Of a stretch of DNA of 64,000 nucleotides, positions 34,642-43,627 are shown piece after piece. Each line of letters opens with the position of its first letter. Positions within the stretch are counted from its first letter, which is position 1. The stretch lies in contig JAUTCQ010000002.1 of the NCBI GenBank assembly GCA_030673845.1, positions 1 to 64,000 of the forward strand. The letters run 5' to 3'. The position numbers and the translations under genes were made by a program. This DNA comes from Verrucomicrobiota bacterium JB022 (lineage in GTDB: Bacteria; Verrucomicrobiota; Verrucomicrobiia; Opitutales; Oceanipulchritudinaceae). Under the pieces are notes generated by a model that searched no databases, was not told where the DNA came from, and was given only the letters and a program-made list of their open reading frames with translations.

Positions 34642-36117
34642 TTAGTTAACCTGCTCGTTGGCGTCGATGCCGTCGAAGACCGGCGTGATATAGCCCTCCT
34701 GGGAGCTGATGTAGTTACGCTCGGCGGCGGCCTTCTGGTTTTCGCGGCGCACGTCAAAGAACGAGACGTAGAACATCAGGCCCAGCAGCAGGATCATGAA
34801 CGAGCCTTGCAGAGCACCGATCACATTGGCCGGGATGGGCTTGCCGCGCAGCTTGGCGATGGTGGCAAAGGCCATGTGCCCGCCATCGAGCACGGGGATC
34901 GGCAGCAGGTTGAGGATCGCGAGGTTGACGTTGATCACCACCAGGAAGTTCAGGACCACGCGGAAGCCTTGCTCGAAGGCGCTGAGCAGGGCGCTGCTGA
35001 TCCCGATCACGCTGCTCATGTCCTTTAGGCCCACATCGGAATTCGGGTTGAGGAGTGCGCCCAGGATGCGGAAAATCAGCGTGCAGGCCTCGGTCATCTG
35101 GCGAATCGGGCTCTCGTAGCTCAGGCCGGTGCCGCTGTTGAAGGCGATGCCCAGCATGGGCTTGGTCGCGCCGTCTTCGTGATAGACCACGACTTCCGGC
35201 TTCATCTCGACCGTCATTTCCTGACCGTCGCGGATGATGGTGTAGGTGCTGGGCACGTCCTGGTGCTCCCGCAAAAAGTTCGTCAAGGCGGGCACGGAGT
35301 AGAGCGGCTGACCTTCGACGGCCACGATGCGGTCGCCCTCCTGCAGCCCCGCCCGTTGAGCCGGTGCGCCCTCGCTGATGTTGCCCACATACAAGTCGTA
35401 GGCCATGGCGATGGGGAGGATGCGCACGCCGGCGGCGCGGGTATCGGGCGTCACGGTCACGTCCTTCGTTTCGCCGTTGCGCTCGATCTGCAGCGCCACC
35501 TGCGGGTTGCCCTCTGCATCGCGGCCCGAGCTGGTGGCGACGATGCCCATGATGTCTTCGTAGTCGTGCACGCGGTGCCCATCCACGGCGAGGATCTTGT
35601 CGCCCGGCTGGAGATCGGCGTCCCACGGTTGGGCGACCCATTCGCCATCGGCCTGCACCTCGACTTGGTCGATGTAGCCCACCTGGGTGGAGGCGGCCCA
35701 CTGCGGCACTTCCTTGCCCACCTGCCAGAGCACGGTGGCGAGCACGAAGGCGAGGATAAGGTTGAAGACGGCTCCGGCGACGGAGACGACCATCTTGTCG
35801 GTATAGCTGATGGGAGGGAGCTCCCCTTGGCGACTGCGGTCGCTCTCGCCCTCGATGCCCTTCATGTCGGCCAACTGCGGGAGCAGCACGTAGCCGCCGA
35901 GGGGGATGGGGGAGACCTGCCAGGTGCAGCCGCGCTTGTCCGTCCAGCCAAAGAGCTTGGGCCCAAAGCCGATGGAAAAGCGCTCGGCCACGAGGCCCCG
36001 CCAGCGAGCGGCCAGGTAGTGGCCCAGCTCGTGGATGAAGATGCAGGCGCCGAAGGCAAAGATGATCCCGAGGCTCAGCAACGGGTTCGTCAGCAATCTG
36101 TGCAGGAATTCGATCAT
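34642..36117 (-). CDS. rseP: RIP metalloprotease RseP (site-2 protease)
   Basis: An intramembrane zinc protease that cuts anti-sigma factors and signal peptide remnants. The zinc motif HELGH is at residues 29-33 in the first helix, and the third ligand lies in the C-terminal NLLPIPVLDGGHMAF. Two PDZ-like regions lie between (LQPGDKILAVDGHRVHDYED; LQEGDRIVAVEGQPLYSV). The length of 491 residues is normal. It follows dxr in the same direction. Confidence 0.95.
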   Translation of the reverse strand: MIEFLHRLLTNPLLSLGIIFAFGACIFIHELGHYLAARWRGLVAERFSIGFGPKLFGWTDKRGCTWQVSPIPLGGYVLLPQLADMKGIEGESDRSRQGELPPISYTDKMVVSVAGAVFNLILAFVLATVLWQVGKEVPQWAASTQVGYIDQVEVQADGEWVAQPWDADLQPGDKILAVDGHRVHDYEDIMGIVATSSGRDAEGNPQVALQIERNGETKDVTVTPDTRAAGVRILPIAMAYDLYVGNISEGAPAQRAGLQEGDRIVAVEGQPLYSVPALTNFLREHQDVPSTYTIIRDGQEMTVEMKPEVVVYHEDGATKPMLGIAFNSGTGLSYESPIRQMTEACTLIFRILGALLNPNSDVGLKDMSSVIGISSALLSAFEQGFRVVLNFLVVINVNLAILNLLPIPVLDGGHMAFATIAKLRGKPIPANVIGALQGSFMILLLGLMFYVSFFDVRRENQKAAAERNYISSQEGYITPVFDGIDANEQVN

Positions 36118-36232
36118 GCGAAGAAAAGGGAATGGAAGCTCAACCGAAGAGAACGGGGCCGCCGCGCGAACGTTTCGCCGCAGTGGAGGGCCGCGCCAAT
36201 CTGGTCGGAAAACGACACACTGGAAAATTACT

Positions 36233-37390
36233 CTACGAAAGACTGTGGGGACTGCAACGCCCGGACTGCGCTAATCGGGCCGTAATGGCACGGGCGCGGT
36301 GGCGGGCTTCCGCCTCCAGCTCCAGCAGGTCGTCGAGCGACTCGCCAACCTCTGGATCGACCGTTTGCAGCGTTTCTTCAACGACAGTGGGGATATCGAG
36401 GAAGCCGAGTCGCTCGTCGAGGAAGGCGGCGACCGCCACTTCGTTGGCCGCGTTGAAGATGCCCGGGGCCGCACCGCCGCGCACCATCGCTTCGCGGGCG
36501 AGGCGCAGGCAAGGGAAGCGCTCGGTGTCGGGCGGCAGGAAGTCGAGCTGCAGCGCGCGGGTAAAGTCGAGGCTCTGGGTGACGCCCGGGCCGCGGTCGG
36601 GGTGGAGCAGGGCGTGCTGGATCGCGAAGGTCATCGACGGCGGCGACATCTGGGCAAGGATCGAGCCATCCACATACTCCACCATGCTGTGCACGATGCT
36701 TTGCGGGTGGATGACCACGTCGATCTGGCCGGGCGCCACGTCGAAGAGCCAGCGCGCCTCGATCATTTCCAGGCCCTTGTTGGCCATGGTGGAGCTGTCG
36801 ACCGTGATCTTGGGGCCCATCGACCAGTTGGGGTGCTTCAGGGCATCCTCCGGGCGGATGGCGGCCATCTGCTCACGCGTCCAATTGCGGAACGAGCCGC
36901 CCGAGGCGGTCAGGATCAGCCGGCGCACGTGTTTCTGCTCCGGGCAGCCCTGCAGGCATTGGAAAATCGCGTTGTGCTCGCTGTCGATCGGCAGCACCTG
37001 GCAGTTGTGGCGCTTGGCCGCCGCCATTACATGCTCACCTGCCAGCACCAGCACCTCCTTGCTCGCCAGCGCCACGTCCTTGCCCGCTTCCATCGCGGCC
37101 AGGGCCGGGCGTAGCCCTACGGTGCCCACGGCGGCGATCAGCACCACGTCGGCCTCGTCGAGGGTCACGAGATCGAGCAAGCCCTGCAGGCCGTCGCGCG
37201 TATACAGCGTCTGGTGGCGCACCCCAAACTCGCGCGCGATGGCGTCGAGCTGCTCGGCGTTGGAGTTGGCGGCCACGCCCACCAGCTGCAGCGCGTGCGG
37301 GTTGGCGCGGATGACTTCCAGCGTGCTCTGGCCGATCGAGCCGGTGGCTCCGATCAGCACGAGGCGTTTGGGATCACGAGAGGGCTGCAT
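36233..37390 (-). CDS. dxr: 1-deoxy-D-xylulose 5-phosphate reductoisomerase
   Basis: Second enzyme of the MEP pathway, NADPH-dependent. The N-terminal Rossmann motif is VLIGATGSIGQSTLEVIR; the active-site regions are PIDSEHNAIFQCL, LTASGGSFRNW, and HPNWSMGPKITVDSSTMANKGLE. The length of 385 residues is normal. The ATG lies inside the last codons of cdsA, so translation is probably coupled. The frame extends three codons upstream to a second ATG. Confidence 0.97.
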   Translation of the reverse strand: MQPSRDPKRLVLIGATGSIGQSTLEVIRANPHALQLVGVAANSNAEQLDAIAREFGVRHQTLYTRDGLQGLLDLVTLDEADVVLIAAVGTVGLRPALAAMEAGKDVALASKEVLVLAGEHVMAAAKRHNCQVLPIDSEHNAIFQCLQGCPEQKHVRRLILTASGGSFRNWTREQMAAIRPEDALKHPNWSMGPKITVDSSTMANKGLEMIEARWLFDVAPGQIDVVIHPQSIVHSMVEYVDGSILAQMSPPSMTFAIQHALLHPDRGPGVTQSLDFTRALQLDFLPPDTERFPCLRLAREAMVRGGAAPGIFNAANEVAVAAFLDERLGFLDIPTVVEETLQTVDPEVGESLDDLLELEAEARHRARAITARLAQSGRCSPHSLS

Positions 37391-38201
37391 AACGTTCAAT
37401 CCACCACATCACGAGGGTGTAGCCGACAGGGCCCGTCAGGAGCAGGCTGTCCATCAAATCAAAAGCGCCGCCGATGCCCGGGATCATGCGGCCGGAGTCC
37501 TTTACCCCCGCCTCGCGCTTGATCGCCGACTCCAGCAAGTCCGAAGACACGGCAATGGTGGCGATGGGGATGGCGATCAGGACCGCCGCCAGTACGTCGA
37601 ACTCGAACGGGATGAGCGGGCGCACCAGCCAGGCTGCGAGGCCGCCCAAGGCCGTGGCGGTGGCAATGCCGCCGATTACGCCCTCCCAGGTCTTGCCCGG
37701 GCTGATGGAGGGGGAGAGCTTGTGACGGCCAAAGGTACGGCCCCAGAGCAGCGCGCCCACATCGGAAAACTTCGCCACCCCGATCGTCCAGATGCCCAGC
37801 TCCATGATCCCCTGATGGATAAAGCCGATGAAGTAGCTGAGCATGTAGGGCACGAGGAACAGGCCGAAAAGCGTCGGCATGATCCGCTTTTGCACCAGGC
37901 CGGGGCCCGGGCGCGCCAAGGCGGTCATCACCACCAGCAACATCGCCGGGACGAGCATCCCGCTGGAGGTCAGCCCCACATACGGGGCGAGAAAGCCGCC
38001 GACCGTCACGATCAGGCCCGCGATGACGCCCGTGGTCGCATAAGGCTGGTAGTGGCAGCGCTGCAGTAGTTGATACAGCTCGATCTGCGTGAGCATTGCC
38101 GCCGCCGCGATCAGCAAAGCTGCGCCGATGGGCCCGCCGAACCACGGGATGAGGACAAGGGCCGCCCACAGCAGCAGAAAACTCAAAAAGCGCCACCTCA
38201 T
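37374..38201 (-). CDS. cdsA: Phosphatidate cytidylyltransferase
   Basis: Makes CDP-diacylglycerol for phospholipid synthesis in the inner membrane. Several hydrophobic segments and the family signature near the C-terminal side (SPGKTWEGVIGG followed later by KREAGVKDSGRMIPGIGGAFDLMDSLL). 275 residues. Its start overlaps the uppS stop by four bases and its end overlaps dxr. Confidence 0.95.
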   Translation of the reverse strand: MRWRFLSFLLLWAALVLIPWFGGPIGAALLIAAAAMLTQIELYQLLQRCHYQPYATTGVIAGLIVTVGGFLAPYVGLTSSGMLVPAMLLVVMTALARPGPGLVQKRIMPTLFGLFLVPYMLSYFIGFIHQGIMELGIWTIGVAKFSDVGALLWGRTFGRHKLSPSISPGKTWEGVIGGIATATALGGLAAWLVRPLIPFEFDVLAAVLIAIPIATIAVSSDLLESAIKREAGVKDSGRMIPGIGGAFDLMDSLLLTGPVGYTLVMWWIERYAALS

Positions 38202-38965
38202 ACGCTCGCCGTCGGCTCCTCGGTTACGCGCACTTGTTCACCCGTAAGGCCATAGCGACGCTCGCGACGGCGGTAGGAATTCACCGCGTCGGCAAAACAG
38301 GCTTCATCGAATTCGGGCCAGCACACCGGAGTAAAGTAATACTCGGCGTAGGCACACTGCAACAAAAGGAAGTTACTGATGCGGCACTCGCCGGAGGTGC
38401 GGATGACCAGATCCGGGTCGGGCAGGGCGCCGGTATACAGGTGGCGTGCCACCGTCTCCCAATCCGCCGCGTCCGGCTTTTCCTTGCCCGCCAACACCGC
38501 ACGGCCATAGGCTTGGAAGGCGTCGACCACCTCGGTGCGGCTGCCGTAATTGAGCGCCAGGTTGAGGTTCCACTCCGTATACTGGGCGGTTTCGGCGATC
38601 GTCTGCTCCAGCAGCTTCACCACGCGCTTGGGCAGCTCGTGCCAGCGCCCGAGCACGCCCAGGCGGATGTGGTTCTCGTGCAACACCTTCTGCTGGTCCT
38701 TCAAAAAGCTCTCCAATAGGCGCATCAGCGCTTCGACTTCCAGCTTCGGGCGCTTCCAGTTTTCGACACTGAAGGCGTAGAGCGTGAGGTGGCGGATCTG
38801 CTGGTCGCGGGCGGCCTGCACGATGCGCTTGACGTTGTCGACCCCCCGGCGGTGGCCTTCGTTACGCGGCAGGCCCTGGCGTTGGGCCCAGCGGCCGTTG
38901 CCATCCATGATGATGGCGATGTGTTGCGGAGGGGGCAGCAGGGCTGTTGAGGACGAATCTGACAC
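38198..38965 (-). CDS. uppS: Isoprenyl (undecaprenyl) diphosphate synthase
   Basis: A cis-prenyltransferase making the lipid carrier for peptidoglycan and glycans. The catalytic motif IIMDGNGRWA has the key Asp at residue 21, followed by GHRRGVDNVKRIV, LYAFSVENWKRP and the C-terminal DLVIRTSGECRISNFLLLQ. The GTG start gives 255 residues, close to normal; a frame reaching a distant TTG would add an unlikely tail. First gene of the uppS-cdsA-dxr-rseP group. Confidence 0.95.
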   Translation of the reverse strand: MSDSSSTALLPPPQHIAIIMDGNGRWAQRQGLPRNEGHRRGVDNVKRIVQAARDQQIRHLTLYAFSVENWKRPKLEVEALMRLLESFLKDQQKVLHENHIRLGVLGRWHELPKRVVKLLEQTIAETAQYTEWNLNLALNYGSRTEVVDAFQAYGRAVLAGKEKPDAADWETVARHLYTGALPDPDLVIRTSGECRISNFLLLQCAYAEYYFTPVCWPEFDEACFADAVNSYRRRERRYGLTGEQVRVTEEPTASV

Positions 38966-39120
38966 GGAGGCTGCGGATGGTGCTTTTTTGGACGGCGAGT
39001 AAAGCAATCGAGCAAAGACCGGCGCTCTTTCTTTGGCAATGGGAAAAGGTCGGGCCAACGCCGCTCACTCCCCGCCGCGCTGGCTTGACCGGCCTCCCAA
39101 AGTGGCCTAATCTCGCCGTT

Positions 39121-39429
39121 ATGAGCCATCCGCTTACCAGCCAGGAACTTGACCTCGCCCTCAGCAGCCTACCGGGCTGGGCCCACGAAGACGGCCACCT
39201 GACCAAGCTCTTCGTCTTCGAGACCTTTCGCGAAGCCATCGGCTTTATCGTCCAGATCGGCTTCATCGCCGACGAGATGAACCACCACCCCGAGCTCTAC
39301 AACGTCTACCGCCGCGTGCAGGTCTCCCTCACCACGCACAATGCCGGCTCGCTGGTCACGGAGAAGGATGTGAAGCTGGCCGAAAAGATCGAGCTGCTGC
39401 AGCCGGCGGAAGTCGAAGACGACGACTGA
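39121..39429 (+). CDS. Pterin-4a-carbinolamine dehydratase
   Basis: Recycles the pterin cofactor of aromatic amino acid hydroxylases; also known as DCoH/PhhB. A 102-residue protein with the signature DEMNHHPELYNVYRRVQVSL and a typical N-terminal LSSLPGW. No hydroxylase gene is in the window, so the housekeeping role is uncertain; many bacteria keep it without one. Confidence 0.92.
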   Translation: MSHPLTSQELDLALSSLPGWAHEDGHLTKLFVFETFREAIGFIVQIGFIADEMNHHPELYNVYRRVQVSLTTHNAGSLVTEKDVKLAEKIELLQPAEVEDDD

Positions 39430-39484
39430 GTTTCTGCTGTTCAGGCGAGTTGCATTTTGAAAGTGCGCGCATAAAGTCCTTCCC

Positions 39485-40279
39485 ATGAAGCGTTCTGTCG
39501 GTCTCTCCCTCTGTCTCACCGCTGCGGCCCTGGCCCTCATGCCCGGCTGCGCCAACGTGCCCGCTTTCCTGCCGGAGAAGCAGCTTGCCGCTCAGGCGTC
39601 GACGCAGTTCGACCAGATGAAGCAGGAGCTGAAGCAGAGCAACAACCAGGCCTACGTCAACATGGTCAAGGAGGTGGGCAACCGCATCGCCCCCATCGCC
39701 GGGCAAGACATGGAGGTGACGCAGTGGGAATTTGTGGTGTTCGACGACGCCGCGATCAACGCCTTCGCCATGCCCGGGGGCAAAGTGGCCGTCTTTACCG
39801 GCCTGCTCGACCTGATCGAGGGCGACAAGGACGAGCTGGCGGCCGTGATGGGCCACGAAATCGCCCACGTCGCCCTGCGCCACAGCAACAAGCAGATGAG
39901 CTCCGAGATGATCCGCCAGGGTGGGGGCGCCGCCCTCGCCATCATCCTCAGCCGCCAGGAGAAGGCGATGCTCGACCCGGCGCTCGTCCAGCAAGCCTAC
40001 GACCTCGGCACCCAAGTGGGCCTCATGCTGCCCTACAGCCGCGATCACGAGCTGGAAGCCGACGCCCTCGGCCTCTATTACGCCACCAAGGCCGGTTATA
40101 ACCCCGATGCCTCCGTCGAGCTGTGGCAAAAGATGGCTGCCGCCAGCCAAAGCCAGCCCGCCGAATTCCTTTCCACCCACCCGAGCCACGAGACCCGGAT
40201 CGACCGCTTGCAGGAGCTGATCCCCGAGGTGCGCCAGCAAGTCGAGGCCGAAAAGGCACAAGCCGCTCTGGCTCAGTAG
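39485..40279 (+). CDS. M48-family metallopeptidase lipoprotein
   Basis: A predicted periplasmic zinc protease of the LoiP/BepA type, 264 residues. The signal peptide ends in a lipobox (ALMPGC, lipidated Cys22). The HExxH motif is MGHEIAHVALRHS (His124-His128), with the third ligand in DHELEADALG. It should help quality control of outer membrane proteins. It stands alone before pheA. Confidence 0.92.
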   Translation: MKRSVGLSLCLTAAALALMPGCANVPAFLPEKQLAAQASTQFDQMKQELKQSNNQAYVNMVKEVGNRIAPIAGQDMEVTQWEFVVFDDAAINAFAMPGGKVAVFTGLLDLIEGDKDELAAVMGHEIAHVALRHSNKQMSSEMIRQGGGAALAIILSRQEKAMLDPALVQQAYDLGTQVGLMLPYSRDHELEADALGLYYATKAGYNPDASVELWQKMAAASQSQPAEFLSTHPSHETRIDRLQELIPEVRQQVEAEKAQAALAQ

Positions 40280-40368
40280 CGCCCGAAACGTGAGGGGCCG
40301 TCGTGAGAACGTCGGCCTTTCGACGCTTCCGCCTTGTCAACCCGCCGCTTCCCGCCTTGTCTAGGCGG

Positions 40369-41442
40369 ATGGATTTGCAAGACCTGCGGCGGCAGATCGA
40401 CGCCATCGACCGTGAGATCGTGGAACGGCTGGACGAACGCGTCCGCTTGGCCAGTGAAATCGGGCATATCAAAAACCTGGAAGGCGCGCCCATCTACGTT
40501 CCCAGCCGTCAGGAAGAAGTCTTTCTCAAGGTGCAGGGGCACAGCCGCGGCCACCTGACCGACGAGGCCATCCGCGCCATCTACAGCGAGATCATCTCCG
40601 CAGCCATCGCGCTGGAAAAGCCGCTCAAGATCGCCTATCTCGGGCCCGAGGCGACCTATACGCACATGGCCGCGCTCAAGCACTTCGGCCGCAGCGTTTC
40701 CTATCTGCCGTTGGTCACCATCCAGCAAGTCTTCGACGCCGTGAAGCGCGGCGAGGCGGATTACGGCATGGTGCCGGTCGAAAACTCCACCCAAGGCACC
40801 GTCATCACCACGCTCGACATGCTGGTCGAGACCGAGCTGAACATCGTGGCCCAGCGCATGATCGAGATCAGCCACAGCCTCATCTCGCAAAGCCCGCTGG
40901 ACAAGATCAAGGCCGTCTATTCCAAAGACAACGCGCTCGGCCAGTGCCGCGAGTGGCTGGCCCGCAAGCTGCCCGGCGTCGAACTCTTCGATTGCACCAG
41001 CACGGCCGAAGCCGTCCGCCTGGCCAAGGAAAAGCCGGAGGTGGCCGCCATCGCCAGCCGCGGCGCCGCCGAGCTTTATGGCGTGCCCGTGGTGGAAGAA
41101 GGCATCAACGACAAGCGCGACAACTTCACCCGCTTCTTCGTCATCGGCAGCCACAGCGGCCCGGCTTCGCAACGCTGTGCCGACAAGACAAGCATCGTCT
41201 TTACCCTGCCCGACAACAGCCCCGGCGCGCTGATCAAGGCCCTCTTCCCGCTCAGTATGCGCGGCATCAACATCAGCAAGATCGAGAGCCGCCCCAGCCG
41301 CCGCAAGTTGTGGGACTATTACTTCTACGTCGACGTGGCCGGCCATCGCGACGACGAAAAGCTCGGTGCCGCCCTTCAGGAGCTGGAGCAATTCTGCCCC
41401 TTCATGCGCTGGCTCGGCAGCTACCCGGACACCACCGGTTGA
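40369..41442 (+). CDS. pheA: Chorismate mutase / prephenate dehydratase
   Basis: A bifunctional enzyme of phenylalanine synthesis with three domains: chorismate mutase (residues 1 to about 90; LRRQIDAIDREIVERLDERV), prephenate dehydratase (about 91-275; AYLGPEATYTHMAALKHFG, VPVENSTQGTV, NFTRFFVIG), and an ACT regulatory domain (about 280-357; SPGALIKALFPLSMRGINIS with KIESRPS) for feedback by Phe. The ATG used is the one matching the family N-terminus, 22 codons inside the longest frame. Confidence 0.96.
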   Translation: MDLQDLRRQIDAIDREIVERLDERVRLASEIGHIKNLEGAPIYVPSRQEEVFLKVQGHSRGHLTDEAIRAIYSEIISAAIALEKPLKIAYLGPEATYTHMAALKHFGRSVSYLPLVTIQQVFDAVKRGEADYGMVPVENSTQGTVITTLDMLVETELNIVAQRMIEISHSLISQSPLDKIKAVYSKDNALGQCREWLARKLPGVELFDCTSTAEAVRLAKEKPEVAAIASRGAAELYGVPVVEEGINDKRDNFTRFFVIGSHSGPASQRCADKTSIVFTLPDNSPGALIKALFPLSMRGINISKIESRPSRRKLWDYYFYVDVAGHRDDEKLGAALQELEQFCPFMRWLGSYPDTTG

Positions 41443-41465
41443 GGATGCCTCAAGCGCCGATCTTT

Positions 41466-41554
41466 ACAGAAGAACACAAAGAACTCTAAGCCCGAGCTTT
41501 TGAGGAAGAGATTCTCCGAAATCTAACTTCTTTGTGCCCTTGGTGTCCTTCTGT
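41466..41554. repeat. Palindromic repeat A, partial copy 3
   Basis: The left arm ACAGAAGAACACAAAGAAC is identical to copies 1 and 2. The right arm (41527-41554) is its imperfect complement with an insertion. The outer GAACAGGAGTT arms are missing, so this looks like a decayed or minimal copy, placed right after pheA. Confidence 0.8.
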
Positions 41555-41570
41555 TGAATTTCTTTTCTTA

Positions 41571-41831
41571 ATGGCTTCTCTTTCACTTCGCGTAGTCCCT
41601 AACGCCAGCCGGTCCGAAGTGGTCGGCTGGATGGCCGACGGTGCGCTGAAGGTAAAAGTCCAGGCCCCGCCAGAAGACGGTAAGGCGAACCAGCAAGTCT
41701 GTGCGGTGCTCGCCAAGGCCCTCGGCCTCGGCAAACGCGACGTCAGCATCGTCACCGGCGAGAAAAACCGCTCCAAGACGGTCGAACTCACCGGAATTAC
41801 GCTGGATGAGGTGCACGAGCGGCTGGGGTAG
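41571..41831 (+). CDS. DUF167 (YggU-like) protein
   Basis: An 86-residue conserved protein of unknown function. The family pattern is clear: LRVVPNASRSEVVGWM, VQAPPEDGKANQQV, and DVSIVTGEKNRSKTVEL. The ATG is the first one after the repeat; an earlier ATG in frame would include repeat sequence. Confidence 0.9.
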   Translation: MASLSLRVVPNASRSEVVGWMADGALKVKVQAPPEDGKANQQVCAVLAKALGLGKRDVSIVTGEKNRSKTVELTGITLDEVHERLG

Positions 41832-41859
41832 GCTATATTTCAGCCTCGCTTACCCCAAG

Positions 41860-42201
41860 ATGAAGACGGAACTCGATAACAAGGTGGCCGCGCTGGGTCT
41901 CGTCGGCGTGGCGGTGACAGTCATGTCGGCAGAAGGGCGGTTCAACGTCGTCGATTTTATCGTCGGCGTCACGCTGCTGCTGATCGTCTCCAACGTGGCC
42001 GAAGGCTGTCAGCGCTCGTTACGCTTTTGCGCGGCCTTCAGTGCCGTCTGCGGCGTTTGCTCGATCCTGATTACCGGCATGTTGATCGAAAGCCTGCGCG
42101 GCTGGGTCAGCGTACCCTTCCTCATCTTCTGCATCTGGCTCGCCGTTTCCGGTGCCGTCTTCTTCCGCGTGCTGAAGTCCTACAACGGCGCGAAGCGGTA
42201 G
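41860..42201 (+). CDS. Small membrane protein, function unknown
   Basis: A 113-residue protein with about three hydrophobic helices (FIVGVTLLLIVSNVAEG; FSAVCGVCSILITGML; FLIFCIWLAVSGAVFF) and a short basic tail. Not recognised as a family. Starts 28 bases after the DUF167 gene on the same strand, so cotranscription is likely. A palindromic repeat follows. Confidence 0.6.
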   Translation: MKTELDNKVAALGLVGVAVTVMSAEGRFNVVDFIVGVTLLLIVSNVAEGCQRSLRFCAAFSAVCGVCSILITGMLIESLRGWVSVPFLIFCIWLAVSGAVFFRVLKSYNGAKR

Positions 42202-42217
42202 GGGCGATCGTTCTTTT

Positions 42218-42362
42218 AGCCGCAGATGAACGCGGATTTTCGCGGATAGATTCATGAATGTCCGCTCCGAGGCACTCCTTTCTTTTTGTGGTGATCTCCT
42301 GTGAGGCGGCAGAATCAAGGCGTGGCCAGAGCATCCGCGAAAATCCGCGTTCATCTGCGGCT
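42218..42362. repeat. 145-bp element with perfect 30-bp terminal inverted repeats
   Basis: The ends (42218-42247 and 42333-42362) are exact reverse complements over 30 bases, built around CGCAGATGAACGCGGATTTT. The 85-base centre has no reading frame. The layout is MITE-like or that of a large bacterial palindromic unit; its sequence is unrelated to repeat A. Confidence 0.93.
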
Positions 42363-42444
42363 GAAGTAAAGCGATTCTTCCCTTCGCTCATTTCCTGCTG
42401 GAAGGGTTGCGTTCGGCCCCAACCTGCCTTATCCGGGTAGGGCT

Positions 42445-43551
42445 ATGGCGCAGACGCTCAGAATCGGACTCATCGGCGCGGGGGCGAATACCCGGGCCCG
42501 GCACATTCCCGGTTTCCAGGCTCTTGATGGCGTGGAGATCGTAACCGTGGCCAACCGCACTCCCGATTCGGCGAGGGCGGTGGCCAACCAGTTCGGTATC
42601 CCGCGAGTCGCCCCCGATTGGCGGGCGGTGATCAACGACCCGGAGGTGGATGCCGTCTGTATCGGCACCTGGCCCTACATGCACAGCGAGATCGCTATCG
42701 CGGCCTTGCAGGCGGGCAAGCACGTACTGACGGAGGCCCGTATGGCCAGCGACACGCTGGAGGCCGAGCGCATGGTGGCGGCATCGCACGCCCATCAAGA
42801 CCTCGTGGCACAGATCGTGCCCTCGCCCTTCACGCTCGATTACGATGCCACGGTGATCCGCCTGATCGAAGAAGGCCGCTTGGGCGATGTGCGCGAGATC
42901 CGCGTCACCCACACGCATGCTGCCTTTGCCGACAGCCTGGCCGCGCTCACCTGGCGACAGAACATGACTTACAGCGGCGTCAACATGCTCACGCTCGGCA
43001 TCTACCACGAGGTGATCCTGCGCTGGTTCCCGGACGACCTGGTCGACGAAGTGCGCGCCCACGGTGCCATCTACACGCCGCGCCGCTACAATGAGGAGAC
43101 CGAGCAGGAGGAAGACGTGAAGCTGCCCGACAGCTTGACCGTCGCCGGCACGCTCGAATCCGGCACGCAGTTGCGTTACCACTTTTCCGGCATCGAATCC
43201 GGCCGGGGCCGCAACGAAATCATCCTCAGCGGTTCACTCGCCACCCTGCGGGTCGACGTGGGCGCGGGCAAGCTTTGGTGGGCCGAAGCCGGCTCGACCG
43301 AGGAACGCCCGGTCGAGATCCCGCAGACCGACCGCCGTGGCTGGCGTGTAGAGGAAGACTTCGTCAACAGCATCCTCTACGGCAACGAGATCGAGCTGAC
43401 CTGCTTCGAGGACGGGCTCGAATACATGCGCTTTACCGAAGCGGTCTACGATTCGTGGAAGGCCGGCGGCGACGCCCGTTCGCCCGACGATTACGCGACC
43501 GATCTCGACCCCGATCTGGCAGAGAGCGAGTCGACGCCTTTCTGGGATTAA
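42445..43551 (+). CDS. Gfo/Idh/MocA-family oxidoreductase
   Basis: An NAD(P)-dependent sugar or inositol-type dehydrogenase of 368 residues. The N-terminal Rossmann fold has RIGLIGAGANTRARHIPGF, then VDAVCIGTWPYMHSEIAIAA and GKHVLTEARMAS in the place of the usual EKP segment (here E-A-R, so the common Lys-Pro is absent). The C-terminal alpha/beta domain contains YSGVNMLTLGIYHEVILRW. The missing EKP lysine may affect catalysis or mark a divergent subfamily. Confidence 0.85.
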   Translation: MAQTLRIGLIGAGANTRARHIPGFQALDGVEIVTVANRTPDSARAVANQFGIPRVAPDWRAVINDPEVDAVCIGTWPYMHSEIAIAALQAGKHVLTEARMASDTLEAERMVAASHAHQDLVAQIVPSPFTLDYDATVIRLIEEGRLGDVREIRVTHTHAAFADSLAALTWRQNMTYSGVNMLTLGIYHEVILRWFPDDLVDEVRAHGAIYTPRRYNEETEQEEDVKLPDSLTVAGTLESGTQLRYHFSGIESGRGRNEIILSGSLATLRVDVGAGKLWWAEAGSTEERPVEIPQTDRRGWRVEEDFVNSILYGNEIELTCFEDGLEYMRFTEAVYDSWKAGGDARSPDDYATDLDPDLAESESTPFWD

Positions 43552-43627
43552 GGTAAGCCCATGCGGGCCGAGTGAAGCTCCAGCTACGAAGACTGGCTGG
43601 CAGGCCTCAGCGCCTGATCCTGAGACG

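Noticed and set aside
40280..40368. Weak GGCCG/CGGCC hairpin before pheA as a terminator or Phe attenuator
   Set aside because: The stem is only five pairs with few T's, and no Phe-rich leader peptide was found.
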